Notes under the pieces: model-generated | The model's database searches: none | What the model saw: the letters and a program-made list of their open reading frames with translations, nothing else | Told to the model about the DNA's origin: nothing | Shown here: positions 48,426-57,175 of the stretch, piece by piece | How the letters are laid out: each line of letters opens with the position of its first letter | How positions within the stretch are numbered: the first letter of the stretch is position 1 | Source of the DNA: Thalassospiraceae bacterium LMO-JJ14 | GTDB taxonomy: Bacteria; Pseudomonadota; Alphaproteobacteria; Rhodospirillales; Casp-alpha2 | Assembly: GCA_021555105.2 (NCBI GenBank) | Contig: CP134604.1 | Span: 1,302,001-1,366,000, forward strand | Direction: 5' to 3' | Length of the DNA stretch: 64,000 nucleotides | Made by a program: the position numbers and the translations under genes

Positions 48426-49724
48426 TTGAACGGCATTTTCTTTGCCATAGTTGCTATTGCCTTCGCCGTGGCGGCGTATCGTCAGGTGAATTTCACGGCA
48501 CCGGACGCTGGCGATGTCGATGCGCCGATGGATGCGCTCGGCAAGGCGATGATCGGCACCGCCGGCGATGCCGTGACATTGGCTATCGGCTTGGTCGGCG
48601 TGATGGCGCTGTTTCTCGGCCTGATGAAAATCGCCGAGCGTGCCGGTTTGCTTCTGGTCGTTGCCCGTACCCTGCAGCCCTTGATGACGCGGTTGTTTCC
48701 GGGTGTCCCCGCCGAGCATCCGGCAATGGGGGCGATGATCATGAATTTGTCGGCAAATGTCCTTGGTCTTGGCAATGCCGCGACGCCGTTCGGTATCCGG
48801 GCCATGGAACATCTGGATACCCTGAACGGCGACAAGGGGAAGGCAACCGATGCCATGATCCTGTTTCTTGCCGTCAACACATCAAGTGTCACTTTGTTGC
48901 CGACCGGGGTCATTGCACTTCGCGCCGCCGCCGGTTCGACGGACCCTGCGGGTATCGTGCCGACGACGTTATTCGCGACACTGGTTTCGACCACCGTCGC
49001 CATTCTGACAGCCAAGCTCTGCGCGCGTCTTTTTGCATCGTCGGCACCGCCGCACGTTAATCACGATTCAGATACTGCCGCAGCTGAAAAAGACGACGAT
49101 GACCTGCCACCGCCGCCAAGTGAAGGCTATCCCATCTGGATTTCCGCCCTGGCACTCGGGTGTGTCTTGGCATTGGTACCGTTGACGATATTTTACGGCC
49201 GCAGCTTTGCCCCATGGATCGTTCCGGGACTGATGATTGGATTTCTGGCGCTGGGAATGTGGAAGAAAGTGCCGGTTTATGAATGCTTCGTCGAAGGGGC
49301 CAAGGATGGCTTCAATGTCGCGTTGCGCATCATTCCTTATCTGGTGGCGATACTGGTTGCCGTGTCGATGTTCCGCAACTCCGGCGCCCTGGAATTGCTG
49401 ATTACGCCGCTGGGGGCGGTAACGGAACTCGTCGGACTGCCTGCGGATGCGCTGCCGATGGCGTTGCTGCGGCCGCTCTCCGGTTCCGGCGCTTACGGTA
49501 TTCTGGCGTCGATCATCAATGACCCTGCCGTCGGCCCCGACAGTTATACCGGCTATCTGGTCTCGACCTTCCAGGGATCGACGGAAACCACGTTTTACGT
49601 GATTGCCGTTTATTTCGGTGCCGTGCAGATCAGGCGGTTGCGCTATGCCCTGATCCCGGCTCTGACAGCCGATGCCGCCGGGATTGCGGCGGCTGTCTTT
49701 ATCGTCGCCGTGCTGTACGGATAA
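48426..49724 (+). CDS. nucleoside-gate domain membrane protein (SpmA-SpmB fusion-like)
   Basis: The 432-residue membrane protein has two Gate (nucleoside recognition) halves: about 40-200 (GNAATPFGIRAMEHL) and 280-430 (PLSGSGAYGILASIINDP). This is the arrangement of fused SpmA and SpmB. It starts with TTG; no strong ribosome-binding site is seen. An acidic linker with two Asp/Glu runs (AAEKDDDDLPPPP) joins the halves. The Gate family includes nucleoside and ion transporters and spore-maturation proteins; function here is unknown. The TAA overlaps the next ATG by one base (TAATG), so the EamA transporter is coupled. Confidence 0.85.
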   Translation: MNGIFFAIVAIAFAVAAYRQVNFTAPDAGDVDAPMDALGKAMIGTAGDAVTLAIGLVGVMALFLGLMKIAERAGLLLVVARTLQPLMTRLFPGVPAEHPAMGAMIMNLSANVLGLGNAATPFGIRAMEHLDTLNGDKGKATDAMILFLAVNTSSVTLLPTGVIALRAAAGSTDPAGIVPTTLFATLVSTTVAILTAKLCARLFASSAPPHVNHDSDTAAAEKDDDDLPPPPSEGYPIWISALALGCVLALVPLTIFYGRSFAPWIVPGLMIGFLALGMWKKVPVYECFVEGAKDGFNVALRIIPYLVAILVAVSMFRNSGALELLITPLGAVTELVGLPADALPMALLRPLSGSGAYGILASIINDPAVGPDSYTGYLVSTFQGSTETTFYVIAVYFGAVQIRRLRYALIPALTADAAGIAAAVFIVAVLYG

Positions 49725-50692
49725 TGAAGAACCCGCTCGCCCATCCGACGGACCCGACACCTAATCTGTCTGTTGAGCCGCCCCGCAAGCCCGGCGGTGC
49801 TCGCGATACGGATTCGCCGGGGAAGGCAATCCTCTGCGCGCTCGCAGGCGGCGCTGTGCTGACCCTTAATGACGGGTTGGTGAAAACGCTGACGGCCGAT
49901 TTTCCGGTGGGCCAGGTGCTGGCCTTGCGGGGTTTGATTATGTACATCTTGATTTTCACTTTGGCGGTTCGTTTGGGCGGCGTTCATACCGCGTGGCAGA
50001 TCAAAAGCTGGAAGGGGCAAGGACTGCGCGGGGTATGTGTTATCGGCGGTTCGTTTTCATTCGTGACCGGGCTTTCGTATCTGCCTCTGGCTGACAACAT
50101 TGCCATCGCCTTCGCCGGCCCGTTGTTCGTGACCCTGATGGCGCCCGTGATGTTGGGCGAACATGTCGGCTGGCGCCGATGGGCAGCGGTGCTCGTCGGT
50201 TTTGTCGGCGTCCTGGTGATCGTTCGTCCCAGCTCCTCGGCATTTCAGTGGGTTGCGATATTTCCCTTGATGGCGTCTTTCCTGGGTGGGATGCGCGATG
50301 TATTGACACGCAAGATGGCGGCCAGTGAGACAACGGTGGCGGTGTTGTTCGTAACGACGACGTCCGTCGTCGGTGCCGGGTTCGTCTCGTATTTTTTTAC
50401 CGACTGGATGCCTATAGAGACGCATCATCTTAAATATTATCTCGGCAGCGGCTTATTGATCGGTGTCGCACACTATCTGATTATCGAATCATTCCGACTT
50501 GGCGAGGCGGCACTGGTCTCGCCGTTCAAGTACAGCAACATACTTTGGGCGGTCCTTTTCGGATATCTTCTGTTCGGCGATCTGCCGGATGGCGCCACGC
50601 TATTGGGCGCGTTTATCGTCAGCATGTGCGGTTTGTACATTTTGCACCGTGAACGTCTGCGGTCCCGCGCGGCCCGCCAAACGCAAACCTGA
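49724..50692 (+). CDS. DMT/EamA family transporter
   Basis: The 322-residue protein has ten predicted membrane helices in two EamA repeats (about 30-165 and 180-310), preceded by a polar 30-residue N-terminus rich in Pro. Typical motifs include SFSFVTGLSYLPLADNIAIAF and APVMLGEHVGWRRWAAVLVG. It is likely an exporter or importer of small metabolites; the substrate is not predictable. It is translationally coupled to the gate-domain gene, which may be functionally linked. The usher-like gene converges on it 5 nt downstream. Confidence 0.9.
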   Translation: MKNPLAHPTDPTPNLSVEPPRKPGGARDTDSPGKAILCALAGGAVLTLNDGLVKTLTADFPVGQVLALRGLIMYILIFTLAVRLGGVHTAWQIKSWKGQGLRGVCVIGGSFSFVTGLSYLPLADNIAIAFAGPLFVTLMAPVMLGEHVGWRRWAAVLVGFVGVLVIVRPSSSAFQWVAIFPLMASFLGGMRDVLTRKMAASETTVAVLFVTTTSVVGAGFVSYFFTDWMPIETHHLKYYLGSGLLIGVAHYLIIESFRLGEAALVSPFKYSNILWAVLFGYLLFGDLPDGATLLGAFIVSMCGLYILHRERLRSRAARQTQT

Positions 50693-50697
50693 CCCTT

Positions 50698-53600
50698 TTA
50701 TTTGATCGAGATATTGAGCGGGTTGCAGAACGTGTCGCCGAAGCGCGCGCGCAGTTCGATGCAGGCGTTCTCGGCGGCGTCGCGGCTCGGGAACGGCAGC
50801 GCATAAAGATCGACATACCTGGCGCGGTTGTCCTGCGCCGGTGTCTCCGGGAACTCGGCGGTGACGTCCTGGAAAATCTCGGGCAGCGCCGATCTGATCT
50901 CGTCCCAAGCCTTGCGGGCTTCATCGGCGCTCGCAAACGATGCCAGAAGCACGCGGGCTTCAAGCTTGCCTTCGGCGGCTTCGCCGATGACGAAGTCCTC
51001 GCCATTTAGAATGGTACCGTCCTGGCCAATTATTATATTGCGTGGCTCGACGTCCGGCAGTTGCAGGCGCGCAAGCTGTTCGGGGTCTATCCTGAGCTGA
51101 TAAGTCCCCGGACGGATGAATTCGAGGAGATAGAAGCCGTCGTACTGTGAGCGGACTTCCTGAGCGATATCACCGTTGCTGTCGACAAGCTGAACAATGA
51201 CATCGGATACAGGTTTCGACCATTTGCCGTCACGGCGGTAAATCACACCATCGATTTCGCCGGTCGTGACGACGGCAAAATCCACATGACCCGGGACGCC
51301 TGGCCGCAAGGTCACTTCGACACCTTCAGGAGTCGGGATCCAATAAGGGTCTTCGAGAGTTCCTTTGTCGATCTCGAAGTTGACCGGCTCAAACGTGTCG
51401 AGCGAGGTAATGAACGCAATGCCGTCGGCATTCGTTTGTTGTTTCAGCTTGGTGCGGCCGGAAGCAAAGCTGACGCCTTCAAGCGGTTCGTCGACACCTT
51501 CTGTAAAGGTGCCGTTGCCGTCCAGATCCCTAAACACGCGGGCTGTCATGGTGCCGCGCTCGGCAGTGGCCTTCGATGCCACGCGCAGGCCGCCGTCAGC
51601 GGCGTCCTTGCCCCATGAGTAAGAAAGCTTGAGCTTGGCCGAATAATTACCGCCGGTGTCATATGTGCCTTCGAGGCCTGCAGCGACGATCTCGAAGTCG
51701 GAGTTGACGCCTGCCGTATAGGACGTCAGTCCGGAATCGGTCAGTTCCTTGGAGATGCCGGCGCGTGCATTAAGGCTCGAATTCAGTTTCCAGTCTCCCG
51801 ACAGGGCAACGGTGGTCAAAGCTGGTTCGGGCATGGCGTCGTATGCAAGCTGGCCACGGGTCCGAAGGTTGCCGATGGAGCCGCCGACCTGGAAGGTACC
51901 CGCAGCGGTTTTCGTATCCTCGCTTTCGGCAGGATCGGTGAGCGTCAGATTGAGTGTATTGGAAATCGATGCCCGCCCGATGGCCGTGGATAAGCGGTTT
52001 TGCAGGGTTGTCGTCTTGTCGCGGGACTTGAAGTTCTCATGAGTGACATTCAGGGCATAGGGAATATGCGGTAAAAGATCAGAGCGGATTACGCCGTCTA
52101 TTCTGAGCCGGGTTTCAGATTCCAGCGGATCGGTTTCGTTGTCGTATTCTTCGCTCAGGAAATCGTTCAGAATCGTGTGTTCTGCGAACACGCTAACGCC
52201 GAACAACTGGGTCTGTCCCGATAGCGTTCCGGCCCAGCCGCCCTTAATATCCTTGGTCAGGTCCGTACGGAGATAGACCGGCCCCAGCGATGTTACGACA
52301 TTGCCACCCGTGTACATTTTGTGGCCGCCTTCGAACGGGATGCTGGCAAAGTTTGTGCCGACGGACAGGTTTTTGTTGATGCCGTACTTGTACTGCGCCG
52401 CGTAACGGGATTTCCCCTGGAATCCGTCGCTGTTGTTGTCTTCGTCGTCGCCCATGAGCGTGAGACGGTTTTGCTGGTTGTACGACACATTGTAGGTGTG
52501 TGAACCGGGTTTGATCTGGTCCGGGCCGACGCGGATCTGCTGTATTTCCTCACGTTGCTGGCCTTGCGGGCCATAAAATACCAGCTTGATGACGTTGACG
52601 CCGAACAGCAGCGGCACATCCTCGAACAGATACCGGCCGTCGTCCTGGGATTCACGGAAATCGAGAAGAATTTCGTTTCGGTACAGTTCGACTTCCCAGC
52701 CAAGCTGCAGATCGCCTTGCAGGGTGATGCGGTCGAATTCCGTTTCGTCGCCGATCGGGGTGTTGGAAATGCTGAAGCCGCGGCCGAGCTTGGTGCGGGT
52801 CATGTGCGCGATTTGAGGGCCGTAAATGTCGCCGACAGCAAACTTGGTCGCATCGAGTTTTCCAAGCAGACCGCCATCCACATCCTGGCGGCCCAATTTA
52901 ATGCGCGCGACCTTGAGCCGGTCGTCCTGAGTGCCGGACAGGAAAACATCTGCATTGAGTTTGACCAGATCCGCGGTCGCCAGGGTTGTGTAGTTCCTGC
53001 TGAGCGTTGGACCTTCGTCACTGGAACTCACGGTAAAATCAAGCGTTGTGTCGGATACCGGCCAGGTGATCCATTTGTAAGGGACCTCAAGCTTGTCGTA
53101 TGTGCGGCCCTTACCGCCACGCTGTCCGAAAATCCTCTTGCGCCGTTGTTCTCGTTGCAGCCGGGCTTCGATCGGCAACGGTTCACGGGATTCGATATTC
53201 AAGATCAGGTTCGGGATATCGTACTCGATATCGATCGGGAACCATGTCGACAGGGTGCGGACATCGACATAGATGTCGTCGGGCAACTGTTCGACGAAAG
53301 CGGGATCGACGGGGCGGACCTCCCCGGCGATCACGACTTTGCTGGCTGCGAGATCAAGCGAAAACAACCTGTTCTCGTCAAGGAACCAGCCCTGTGCACG
53401 TCCGTTTTCAGCGTCAACAGTGATGGGAAACTCCAACGCTTCAACGACGTCAGTTAACGGCAGGATAAGACTACCCTGCTTGGGGAAACCGAAAATTGCA
53501 TCGCGCAGAATGATCTTTCCAAGAGTCATCTGCAGGATCAGCAATTCCTCGTCACTGCGTTCGGCAGTTTTGAAAGGGGTTTCGGCTTCGGGGACCTGCG

Positions 53601-53868
53601 CAACGTATGAAGAAACATCCAGGGTGGACGAATACTTCACCGTTTTTGCAAGGCCGGGAGCGGGCGCAAAAAGAATGGCCGCAATGAAAATCATTGCAAC
53701 CAGCACAACAGGTCCGGAGACAAGTCTATCCAGTCGTAATGCGGATATGAGCAAACGTCCCGCCGAAGGCAGGGCAAGTGCTGTCTCTGTCGTGTGCCGC
53801 CGGCACGGTGTAACCACCGCGCCGGAATGCGGCACGTTTACTTTTTGCAACCTCAAACGAACTCCCAT
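50698..53868 (-). CDS. usher-like outer-membrane protein with C-terminal SPOR-like domain
   Basis: The protein has about 1056 residues if the ATG at 53868 is used; the frame is open to 53997, and a TTG nearer the signal peptide is possible, so the start is uncertain. A signal-like segment (VVLVAMIFIAAILFAPAPG) is followed by an N-terminal domain (LTDVVEALEFPITVDAENG), a long alternating beta region (about 270-770) typical of a barrel, two Cna-B/carboxypeptidase-regulatory-like modules (VFRDLDGNGTFTEG; GFYLLEFIRPGTYQLRI) and a C-terminal SPOR-like domain (about 966-1056, YVDLYALPFPSRDAAENAC). It is probably the secretion pore for the DUF4402 subunits. Family assignment is by architecture and neighbours; a peptidoglycan-binding SPOR tail is unusual for an usher. 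Confidence 0.65.
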   Translation of the reverse strand: MGVRLRLQKVNVPHSGAVVTPCRRHTTETALALPSAGRLLISALRLDRLVSGPVVLVAMIFIAAILFAPAPGLAKTVKYSSTLDVSSYVAQVPEAETPFKTAERSDEELLILQMTLGKIILRDAIFGFPKQGSLILPLTDVVEALEFPITVDAENGRAQGWFLDENRLFSLDLAASKVVIAGEVRPVDPAFVEQLPDDIYVDVRTLSTWFPIDIEYDIPNLILNIESREPLPIEARLQREQRRKRIFGQRGGKGRTYDKLEVPYKWITWPVSDTTLDFTVSSSDEGPTLSRNYTTLATADLVKLNADVFLSGTQDDRLKVARIKLGRQDVDGGLLGKLDATKFAVGDIYGPQIAHMTRTKLGRGFSISNTPIGDETEFDRITLQGDLQLGWEVELYRNEILLDFRESQDDGRYLFEDVPLLFGVNVIKLVFYGPQGQQREEIQQIRVGPDQIKPGSHTYNVSYNQQNRLTLMGDDEDNNSDGFQGKSRYAAQYKYGINKNLSVGTNFASIPFEGGHKMYTGGNVVTSLGPVYLRTDLTKDIKGGWAGTLSGQTQLFGVSVFAEHTILNDFLSEEYDNETDPLESETRLRIDGVIRSDLLPHIPYALNVTHENFKSRDKTTTLQNRLSTAIGRASISNTLNLTLTDPAESEDTKTAAGTFQVGGSIGNLRTRGQLAYDAMPEPALTTVALSGDWKLNSSLNARAGISKELTDSGLTSYTAGVNSDFEIVAAGLEGTYDTGGNYSAKLKLSYSWGKDAADGGLRVASKATAERGTMTARVFRDLDGNGTFTEGVDEPLEGVSFASGRTKLKQQTNADGIAFITSLDTFEPVNFEIDKGTLEDPYWIPTPEGVEVTLRPGVPGHVDFAVVTTGEIDGVIYRRDGKWSKPVSDVIVQLVDSNGDIAQEVRSQYDGFYLLEFIRPGTYQLRIDPEQLARLQLPDVEPRNIIIGQDGTILNGEDFVIGEAAEGKLEARVLLASFASADEARKAWDEIRSALPEIFQDVTAEFPETPAQDNRARYVDLYALPFPSRDAAENACIELRARFGDTFCNPLNISIK

Positions 53869-54220
53869 CATGTTCGTTGACTGAGTAATGCACATCAACG
53901 TGCCACCCGCCGCCACCGGGAGGTCGACACGGGCCCCGAAGGGCGCGTCTCCCGTACACAGGCATTTGCAAGTGCCTGCGCGGCAAAAGGATGACAAAGC
54001 TAGTTTGCGGCGAGTTTGGTTAAGGCCGGCTTAAGGGCTTTTGGGGGTGTTGTCAGGTTTCTGTAAGGTTTTGAAAAACTTCACTTTTTTAGAATCTGTC
54101 ATGTTTGTGTCAGTAATCATCGTTAGAAAGGCGATACATATTGAGGGATGGGGCCGCTAGGCCCTTTAGTTATGTCATTTTTGCCCCGGCAATCCGGGTA
54201 TGAGTAAAGGAAACTGTGAA
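53869..54220. other. divergent leader region between usher and DUF4402 genes
   Basis: This gap holds both promoters of the fibre locus. The usher side has two stem-loops (listed separately). The plus side has a GGGCC-GCTA-GGCCC hairpin near 54150 and CCCGG-CAAT-CCGGG near 54185, ending just before the AAAGGAAA site of the subunit gene. Such stable hairpins near the ribosome-binding site may tune subunit translation. I could not match any known riboswitch. Confidence 0.45.
53917..53978 (-). promoter_or_regulatory. structured 5' leader of usher-like gene
   Basis: On the minus strand two stem-loops precede the likely start. One is CAGGCA/TGCCTG (53959-53978). The other is nested: outer CGGGAG/CTCCCG (53917-53922 with 53949-53954) around a TTCG-capped GCCC/GGGC stem. 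The folding potential argues that the longest open frame is not all coding. Confidence 0.45.
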
Positions 54221-54718
54221 ATGAAGATCAGAAAAATTCTTGCAGTGGCTGCCTTGGTTGCCATGTTCGCCGCACCTGCTTCCGTCAAAGCCGCAAGCGA
54301 TACCGCCAGCGCATCGGCAACGATTGCCGCCGCCGTGACGGTCACCAAGGTCAGCGACCTTGAATTCGGCCTTATCTCCCCGACGGGGACGGCGGGTACC
54401 GTGACCATCTCCGACGCCGGTGCACGCACGGGCGATGCCAACGTCGTTCTGCAGTCCGGCACCACGCCGTCGCAGGCCTCGTTCAACGTCAGCGGTTCCG
54501 CCAGCCAGGCGATCACCGTGACGATCCCGTCGACCGCCGTTCTGACCGGTTCCGGGACCGATATGACCGCCACCCTGAGCCAGACCGAAGCCGGTTCGCA
54601 GACCCTTGACGGTAGCGGTGCATTCACCGTTGACGTCGGCGCAACGCTTGCCGTTGGTGCGAACCAGGGTGCAGGCGCATACTCCGGCAGCTTCGATGTG
54701 ACGGTTGTCTACAACTGA
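54221..54718 (+). CDS. DUF4402-type exported subunit (candidate major pilin)
   Basis: I start at the ATG at 54221 (165 aa), which follows AAAGGAAA; an in-frame ATG seven codons earlier is weaker. A signal peptide (KILAVAALVAMFAAPASVKA) is followed by a small beta-rich domain. It has the DUF4402 pattern: a DLEFGLISP segment, a central FNVSGSASQAITVTIPS and the ending ATLAVGANQGAGAYSG...VVYN. The terminal Tyr-Asn fits subunits handled by a donor-strand system. A strong terminator follows closely, so this gene can be expressed alone at high level, as expected for a major fibre subunit. Confidence 0.88.
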   Translation: MKIRKILAVAALVAMFAAPASVKAASDTASASATIAAAVTVTKVSDLEFGLISPTGTAGTVTISDAGARTGDANVVLQSGTTPSQASFNVSGSASQAITVTIPSTAVLTGSGTDMTATLSQTEAGSQTLDGSGAFTVDVGATLAVGANQGAGAYSGSFDVTVVYN

Positions 54719-54755
54719 TTTTGCCCAACCCGGGGATTATCCGTTAAAAAGCTTT

Positions 54756-54791
54756 AAAAGCCGCCGGAGAAATTATGCTCCGGCGGCTTTT
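54756..54791 (+). terminator. Rho-independent terminator after DUF4402 subunit gene
   Basis: A stem AAAAGCCGCCGGAG/CTCCGGCGGCTTTT with an 8-nt loop provides a very stable hairpin with flanking A and T runs, so it may work in both directions. Confidence 0.93.
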
Positions 54792-54908
54792 CGATTCTGT
54801 GTTAACCTCTTGTTCGGAAAAAGTTAATACGTTCAGATCAATGCGGTTTTTATTGGCCCGAATCACGATTTCATGTATTGTCGCGTTGAACAGAATGAAG
54901 GTGGTGCG

Positions 54909-55580
54909 TTGAAAAAGACGCCAATAGGTATAGTCAGCACCCTGTGTGCGCTCGGTTTGGTGGGCGGGATCGTCAGTCTTGATGCAACGTCCCTGCAGGC
55001 GGGGCCGACGCGCGATACAGCGACTATTTCGGTCACCATCCAGGCCGCCGCCAGCCTTGGCGTGACAAGAGTAACTCCGGTCACGACAGCAAAATCCGGG
55101 GGTATCCCGTCCATACCGGTCAGCACCACGTCCAATGTCGGCTACGACTCGTCGGCGTCCACGACTGCGGATGCAGGCACGGCTGCATCCACGGGTACAT
55201 CGGCAACACCGGATCAGGCGGCCCGCACTTTTGCCGCGAACGGTGCATCGCCGATTTCGATCGGGCCCAGTGCCGCTGTTGCCGTTGCGGGTGCGCCAAA
55301 TCAGACATTCAATGTAATTTTGCCGGGCAAGACATCCTTTGCCAGCGGCGGGAACGTCGTCAAGCTCAGCGGGTTTCAGCATAGCGCCGGCGCCACACCT
55401 GCGCTCGGCAGCGATGGGTCCGGTACGTTCAGCATCGGTGCCGCAGTAGACACCGCACCGGTGGCTGCCGGGGTCGCAGCCGGTGCAGGTGGCGGTATAG
55501 GAAACGGGCAACAGACGGTTCTGGCGGCAGCGTTTACTCAGAGTTCTCCTTTTGTAAATATCGTCGTTTCCTATAACTGA
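54909..55580 (+). CDS. second DUF4402-like exported subunit with Ala/Ser/Thr-rich insert
   Basis: The start is a TTG at 54909 after GAAGGTGG, giving 223 residues and a signal peptide (PIGIVSTLCALGLVGGIVSL); an ATG at 54873 is in frame but would add a non-signal extension. The mature part resembles the first subunit at its ends (ISVTIQAAASLGVTRVTP; terminal NIVVSYN). It has a central low-complexity stretch of about 60 residues rich in Ala, Ser, Thr and Gly. Both proteins end in Y-N. It is probably a minor or tip-associated subunit, which is inference. Confidence 0.75.
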   Translation: MKKTPIGIVSTLCALGLVGGIVSLDATSLQAGPTRDTATISVTIQAAASLGVTRVTPVTTAKSGGIPSIPVSTTSNVGYDSSASTTADAGTAASTGTSATPDQAARTFAANGASPISIGPSAAVAVAGAPNQTFNVILPGKTSFASGGNVVKLSGFQHSAGATPALGSDGSGTFSIGAAVDTAPVAAGVAAGAGGGIGNGQQTVLAAAFTQSSPFVNIVVSYN

Positions 55581-55635
55581 GGCTGCCGCATTTTCTGCGG
55601 ACAATCATCCATCATGAGAAAAGGGGCCATAGCCA

Positions 55636-56523
55636 ATGTCGCGAGAAAGAAATAGCGCCCGTTCGGTGCCGACACGCGCGATCCCCACGTTTTTACTGGG
55701 CGTGCTGACGGCTGCGCTTACCGCATCCGTTTCGTTCGGGCCGCTTACCGCACAGGCACAAGGCGCCGGAGACCTGGTTGTGTCGCCGACGCGTGTTGTC
55801 CTCGAGGGCCGGACGCGTTCCGCCCAACTGGGTCTGGTCAATAAAGGCTCGGGAACCGCGACATACCGTATTTCCGTCATTAACATGCATATGGGCGAGA
55901 ACGGGAGCATGACCGAAGTCGCGAAACCGGTTGACGGTCAACAGTTTGCCGACAAACTTTTTCGCTATTCACCGCGTCAGGTGACGCTAGAGCCCGGCGC
56001 TTCGCAGGCAATCCGGCTACTGCTGCGCAAGCCCAAGGACCTGCCGGATGGTGAATACCGTTCACATATCATGATGCGCGCCGTGCCTGATGCTGCGGGA
56101 CAAAGCGTCGAGAGCACCGGCGACGGCGCTACGGTGCGATTGATTCCGGTATTCGGAATCGCTGTGCCGATTATCGTCCGGCACGGCAATGTCGAATACG
56201 ACATGTCGCTGAGCGATATCTCGTTCGTGCCGGCAACGGAGCAGAATCCACTGCCGAAAATCCGTTTCAATCTGAACCGAACCGGTAATCGTTCTTCATA
56301 CGGGGATCTGACGGCAACATTGATGGCTGGAGGCAAGGAAGTGGTCTTGTCTGAAATTTTCCGCCTTGCCGTATATACCCCGAATGCCAGCCGAACCGTT
56401 GAAATGTCGTTACGGGTGCCGGATGGGGTCAAGCTTTCCGGGAACACCATCAAGGTTACGTATAAGACGACTTCGGACGAGGGCGCGAAATTGCTCGCAG
56501 AAGGCTCGACCGTCCTTCCCTGA
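55636..56523 (+). CDS. PapD-like periplasmic pilus chaperone
   Basis: The 295-residue protein has a signal peptide (about 1-42, cleaved after AQA) and two immunoglobulin-like domains. The first begins DLVVSPTRVVLEGRTRSAQLGLVNKG and has SPRQVTLEPGASQAIRLLLRKP, as in pilus chaperones. The second domain ends at 294. A basic residue (RTRSAQ region) fits the cleft that anchors subunit C-termini. It should bind DUF4402 subunits in the periplasm and pass them to the usher-like protein. It follows the second subunit gene by 55 nt and is likely co-transcribed with it. Confidence 0.85.
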   Translation: MSRERNSARSVPTRAIPTFLLGVLTAALTASVSFGPLTAQAQGAGDLVVSPTRVVLEGRTRSAQLGLVNKGSGTATYRISVINMHMGENGSMTEVAKPVDGQQFADKLFRYSPRQVTLEPGASQAIRLLLRKPKDLPDGEYRSHIMMRAVPDAAGQSVESTGDGATVRLIPVFGIAVPIIVRHGNVEYDMSLSDISFVPATEQNPLPKIRFNLNRTGNRSSYGDLTATLMAGGKEVVLSEIFRLAVYTPNASRTVEMSLRVPDGVKLSGNTIKVTYKTTSDEGAKLLAEGSTVLP

Positions 56524-56551
56524 GGGGCTTGAGGCGGCCTGTTCCGGATCC

Positions 56552-57058
56552 TTACAAATATTCGACGATATACGTGAAGGTATTTTCGTCGTTGTAATTG
56601 CCTTTTGTCTGATCGGTTGAGATGTGCAGCGTCGCGCCGATGTTGATCGTCTTTTTACCGTCTTTTGAAAGCTTGACCGGGTTTGTCTTATCCATCGTGA
56701 AATTGTCGATCGTCATGTAATTGTTCGACGTGCCCTTGCGGATCGTTATCGATGATGGCAGCGAGACAATCACATACGCTTTGGGTTCGCCGACGATCTG
56801 AAACCGTGCGCGTTTAACTGTGCCACCGAAATTGGTGATCGCGCCGGACCAGGACACACTGTCCGCATCCGGGCTTAATACGACGGTGCCGCCGCCATCG
56901 ATAGAAGCGGCAAATTCACCGAATTTCATATTGCGTTTGGGGACAAGCGTGATGGCGACCTGGGTTGTCGCAGGGCCGGGTGCGAAAACACAAAAGGCGA
57001 CCGCAAGGCAAGCGGCACGTATCCAGGAGCGTTTTTTCCCCAATGATTTCGTCAGCAT
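56552..57058 (-). CDS. third DUF4402-like exported protein, 168 aa
   Basis: The signal peptide (IRAACLAVAFCVFAPGPATT) is followed by a DUF4402-like domain: MKFGEFAASIDGGGTVVLSP, SLPSSITIRKG, INIGATLHIS and a final FTYIVEYL. It is transcribed opposite to the chaperone operon, 28 nt away, so it has its own promoter. It differs in sequence from the other two subunits. It may be an alternative or adaptor subunit of the same fibre. Confidence 0.8.
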   Translation of the reverse strand: MLTKSLGKKRSWIRAACLAVAFCVFAPGPATTQVAITLVPKRNMKFGEFAASIDGGGTVVLSPDADSVSWSGAITNFGGTVKRARFQIVGEPKAYVIVSLPSSITIRKGTSNNYMTIDNFTMDKTNPVKLSKDGKKTINIGATLHISTDQTKGNYNDENTFTYIVEYL

Positions 57059-57175
57059 GTGAAGGTTATTCCCAAAAGAAGCATTCTATGCCGCCTTGTA
57101 GCATAGGAGCATGACATAAGCCTGACGAAAGCTACCTGGAAGCTGCTATCCGTCCGGTACAATACGATTAAAAAA

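Noticed and set aside
52555-53457. 300-codon plus-strand open frame inside the usher-like gene
   Set aside because: It is the antisense shadow of a real gene. Its composition lacks any recognisable domain.
53869-54220. c-di-GMP or cobalamin riboswitch in the fibre locus leader
   Set aside because: The hairpins do not match the consensus cores of these riboswitches that I know.
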